The position numbers and the translations under genes are program-made. Below are positions 6,434 through 7,625 of a stretch of 7,625 nucleotides of DNA, in pieces (position 1 is the stretch's first letter; the number at the start of each line of letters is the position of its first letter). The stretch is from Desulfobacteraceae bacterium (GTDB lineage: Bacteria; Desulfobacterota; DSM-4660; Desulfatiglandales; Desulfatiglandaceae), in assembly GCA_011042035.1 (NCBI GenBank), contig DQZA01000128.1:1-7625 (forward strand), in the 5' to 3' direction. The notes under the pieces are model-generated. The model was not told where the DNA came from. It searched no databases and worked only from the letters and a program-made list of their open reading frames with translations.

Positions 6434-7044
6434 TAAGGATCAATTTACTACCATTCAGGGAAGCAAGAAAAAAGGAGAACGTCAGGCGGCAGATCAGTAT
6501 TTACGTTCTCAGTGTGGGGCTTCTACTTTGCCTTATGGTACTTGGTTTCTTGCGATTAAACAGCACATTAAACCAAGTCAAGGCGAAAAAGGCCGAAAAA
6601 GTCAAGGAACTTGCAAAATACAAGGATACAAACAAGCGGCTAGCAGAGATTAAAAAGAAGATATCTGAAATTAGGACCAAATTGGAAGTCATTAGGGGCT
6701 TGGACAAGAACAAGTTAGGTCCCGTACATATATTAGATGAAGTGGCAATGGCCGTGCCTCGGGACAAGCTGTGGCTTCGGTCGCTGGCTGAGAGCAGAGG
6801 CAAGTTGACCTTGGAAGGTACGGCAATGGACAATGAAACAGTGGCTCTGTTTATGAATAATCTGGAGGTTGCCCAGCACATTAAGAGCGTGGATCTGAAA
6901 AGGACTAAGCTTAGGGTGCTAAACCAGTACAAACTCAATCTAACGGACTTTTCTTTAGAGTGCAAGACATTCGAATTCAAGGAAAAACCCAAGAAGGTAG
7001 CTAAGAAAAGATCAAAGAAGGGAAGAAGGAAGCGCAGAAAGTAA
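6430..7044 (+). CDS. pilN: Type IV pilus alignment protein PilN
   Basis: A 204-residue bitopic inner-membrane protein. It begins with the diagnostic cytoplasmic motif MIRINLLPFR, which docks into PilM. One membrane helix follows (about 22-43), then a charged coiled coil (about 45-95) and a small periplasmic alpha/beta domain (about 96-180) that pairs with PilO. The start is certain: ATG overlaps the pilM stop as ATGA, with a GGTGA ribosome-binding sequence just upstream. The unusual part is the C-terminus: after FEFKE the last 20 or so residues are mostly Lys and Arg (15 of the final 21), a strongly basic tail predicted to be periplasmic. I do not recall this as a general PilN feature. The coding sequence shows no frameshift that would explain it. 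Confidence 0.94.
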   Translation: MIRINLLPFREARKKENVRRQISIYVLSVGLLLCLMVLGFLRLNSTLNQVKAKKAEKVKELAKYKDTNKRLAEIKKKISEIRTKLEVIRGLDKNKLGPVHILDEVAMAVPRDKLWLRSLAESRGKLTLEGTAMDNETVALFMNNLEVAQHIKSVDLKRTKLRVLNQYKLNLTDFSLECKTFEFKEKPKKVAKKRSKKGRRKRRK

Positions 7045-7050
7045 GCGCAA

Positions 7051-7070
7051 ACACATTTAAGTGGATGTGT
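7051..7070 (+). other. Hairpin in the pilN-pilO gap abutting the pilO ribosome-binding site
   Basis: Bases 7051-7058 can pair with 7063-7070 (six Watson-Crick pairs plus two G-U pairs) around the tetraloop AAGU. The stem ends directly before GGAG (7071-7074), which lies only three bases before the pilO ATG. It has no following T run, so it is not an intrinsic terminator. It could tune pilO translation or mark an RNA-processing point; this is inferred and the stem is weak. Confidence 0.3.
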
Positions 7071-7077
7071 GGAGATC

Positions 7078-7625
7078 ATGGAAGAAGGAGTTCTAGTTTC
7101 AAGAATAGAAAAGCTCAAGATGCCGTACAGGCTTTTGATATACTTTGGCACTCTAGTGCTACTGGCCGTCCTATTTGCTTGGCTGGTTTTCTTGCCCAAG
7201 CAAAGGCAGATTGAAAAGACCAAGAAGGAGATAGCAAGATTGGAACAAAAATTGGCCCAGGCAAGGGTGCGAGCCAGAAACCTGAAAAAATTTGAGGCAG
7301 AACTGAAGGAAGTTGACAGTGAATTCCAGCGGGTCCTCAGGATTTTGCCCAATAAGAAGGAAATCCCCGCCCTTTTGAGGAATATTACGCAATTAGGTGC
7401 TGAGTCGAATCTAACCTTTGTATTATTTAGCCCGAAGAAAGAAAAAGCCAAGCAATTTTACGTCGAAATCCCTGTGGAAATGGTGGTGCAAGGCAGGTAT
7501 CACGATGCGGCCATGTTTTTTTACAAAATCGGCAGGATGGACCGTATTGTCAAGATCTTGGACTTTTCCATGAAGCCAGTTAAGCAAGATTCCGATATAT
7601 TGCTTACCAAATGTAACGCTGTGAC
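7078..7625 (+). CDS. pilO: Type IV pilus alignment protein PilO, 3' end cut by the window
   Basis: An open frame of 182 full codons runs to the window edge without a stop. PilO is a bitopic inner-membrane protein that associates with PilN and, with PilP, links PilM to the PilQ secretin. Visible parts are a short cytoplasmic N-terminus (1-18), a membrane helix (about 19-40), a coiled coil rich in Lys, Glu, Gln and Arg (about 41-85), and a periplasmic domain. That domain contains LPNKKEIPALLRNI and then EIPVEMVVQGRYHDAAMFF, both typical of PilO. The start at 7078 has GGAG at very short spacing (3 bases); the next methionine (residue 15) lies too close to the membrane helix and has no ribosome-binding site. 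The gene follows pilN by 33 bases. The family is usually about 200 residues, so only a small part should be missing. Confidence 0.92.
   Translation, partial: MEEGVLVSRIEKLKMPYRLLIYFGTLVLLAVLFAWLVFLPKQRQIEKTKKEIARLEQKLAQARVRARNLKKFEAELKEVDSEFQRVLRILPNKKEIPALLRNITQLGAESNLTFVLFSPKKEKAKQFYVEIPVEMVVQGRYHDAAMFFYKIGRMDRIVKILDFSMKPVKQDSDILLTKCNAV

Noticed and set aside
6501..7451. 316-codon open frame on the minus strand opposite pilN and pilO
   Set aside because: It is antisense to two clearly recognisable genes. Its Ser/Leu/Phe-rich composition is what the reverse of Lys/Glu-rich coding sequence gives, and it has no family resemblance.
1..7625. CRISPR array, insertion sequence, tRNA or rRNA, defence system or phage cluster
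   Set aside because: I saw no regularly spaced repeats, transposase motifs, terminal inverted repeats, tRNA-like folds or toxin-antitoxin pair. The lone HTH gene sits in a pilus operon with no phage neighbours.

Overview
The window is chromosomal and looks like an anaerobic Gram-negative bacterium. The best guess is Desulfobacterota or a related deltaproteobacterial lineage. This rests on a long single-chain pyruvate:ferredoxin oxidoreductase whose catalytic residues fall in Desulfovibrio-like positions, a compact signal peptidase I, and a type IV pilus pilM-pilN-pilO cluster. No taxonomic search was possible, so the assignment is an inference.

Layout, left to right. Bases 1-96 hold no gene but carry a good sigma70-type promoter pointing left, out of the window. 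Bases 97-3621 (minus) encode the complete oxidoreductase (nifJ/por). A 124-base divergent intergenic region carries a well-formed promoter for a Nudix hydrolase (3746-4228, plus). The Nudix gene converges on signal peptidase I, lepB (4218-4844, minus), and their ends overlap by 11 bases. An AT-rich 300-base intergenic region (4845-5144) has a candidate lepB promoter on the minus strand. On the plus strand it has a strong promoter preceded by two copies of a 10-base palindrome. That promoter reads into a short helix-turn-helix regulator (5145-5345), then pilM (5357-6433), pilN (6430-7044) and the start of pilO (7078 to the window edge).

How the genes work together. The oxidoreductase links pyruvate and acetyl-CoA through reduced ferredoxin and is central to anaerobic carbon metabolism. 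The Nudix protein is probably a nucleotide-diphosphate clean-up enzyme. LepB removes signal peptides from exported proteins. PilM, PilN and PilO build the inner-membrane alignment complex of the type IV pilus: cytoplasmic PilM binds the PilN N-terminus, and PilN and PilO associate through their periplasmic parts. pilP and pilQ would be expected just beyond the right edge.

The gene content is ordinary and I see no evidence for an undescribed system. The points most worth checking are the small regulator heading the pilus operon with its tandem palindromes, the strongly basic tail of PilN, and a hairpin abutting the pilO ribosome-binding site.
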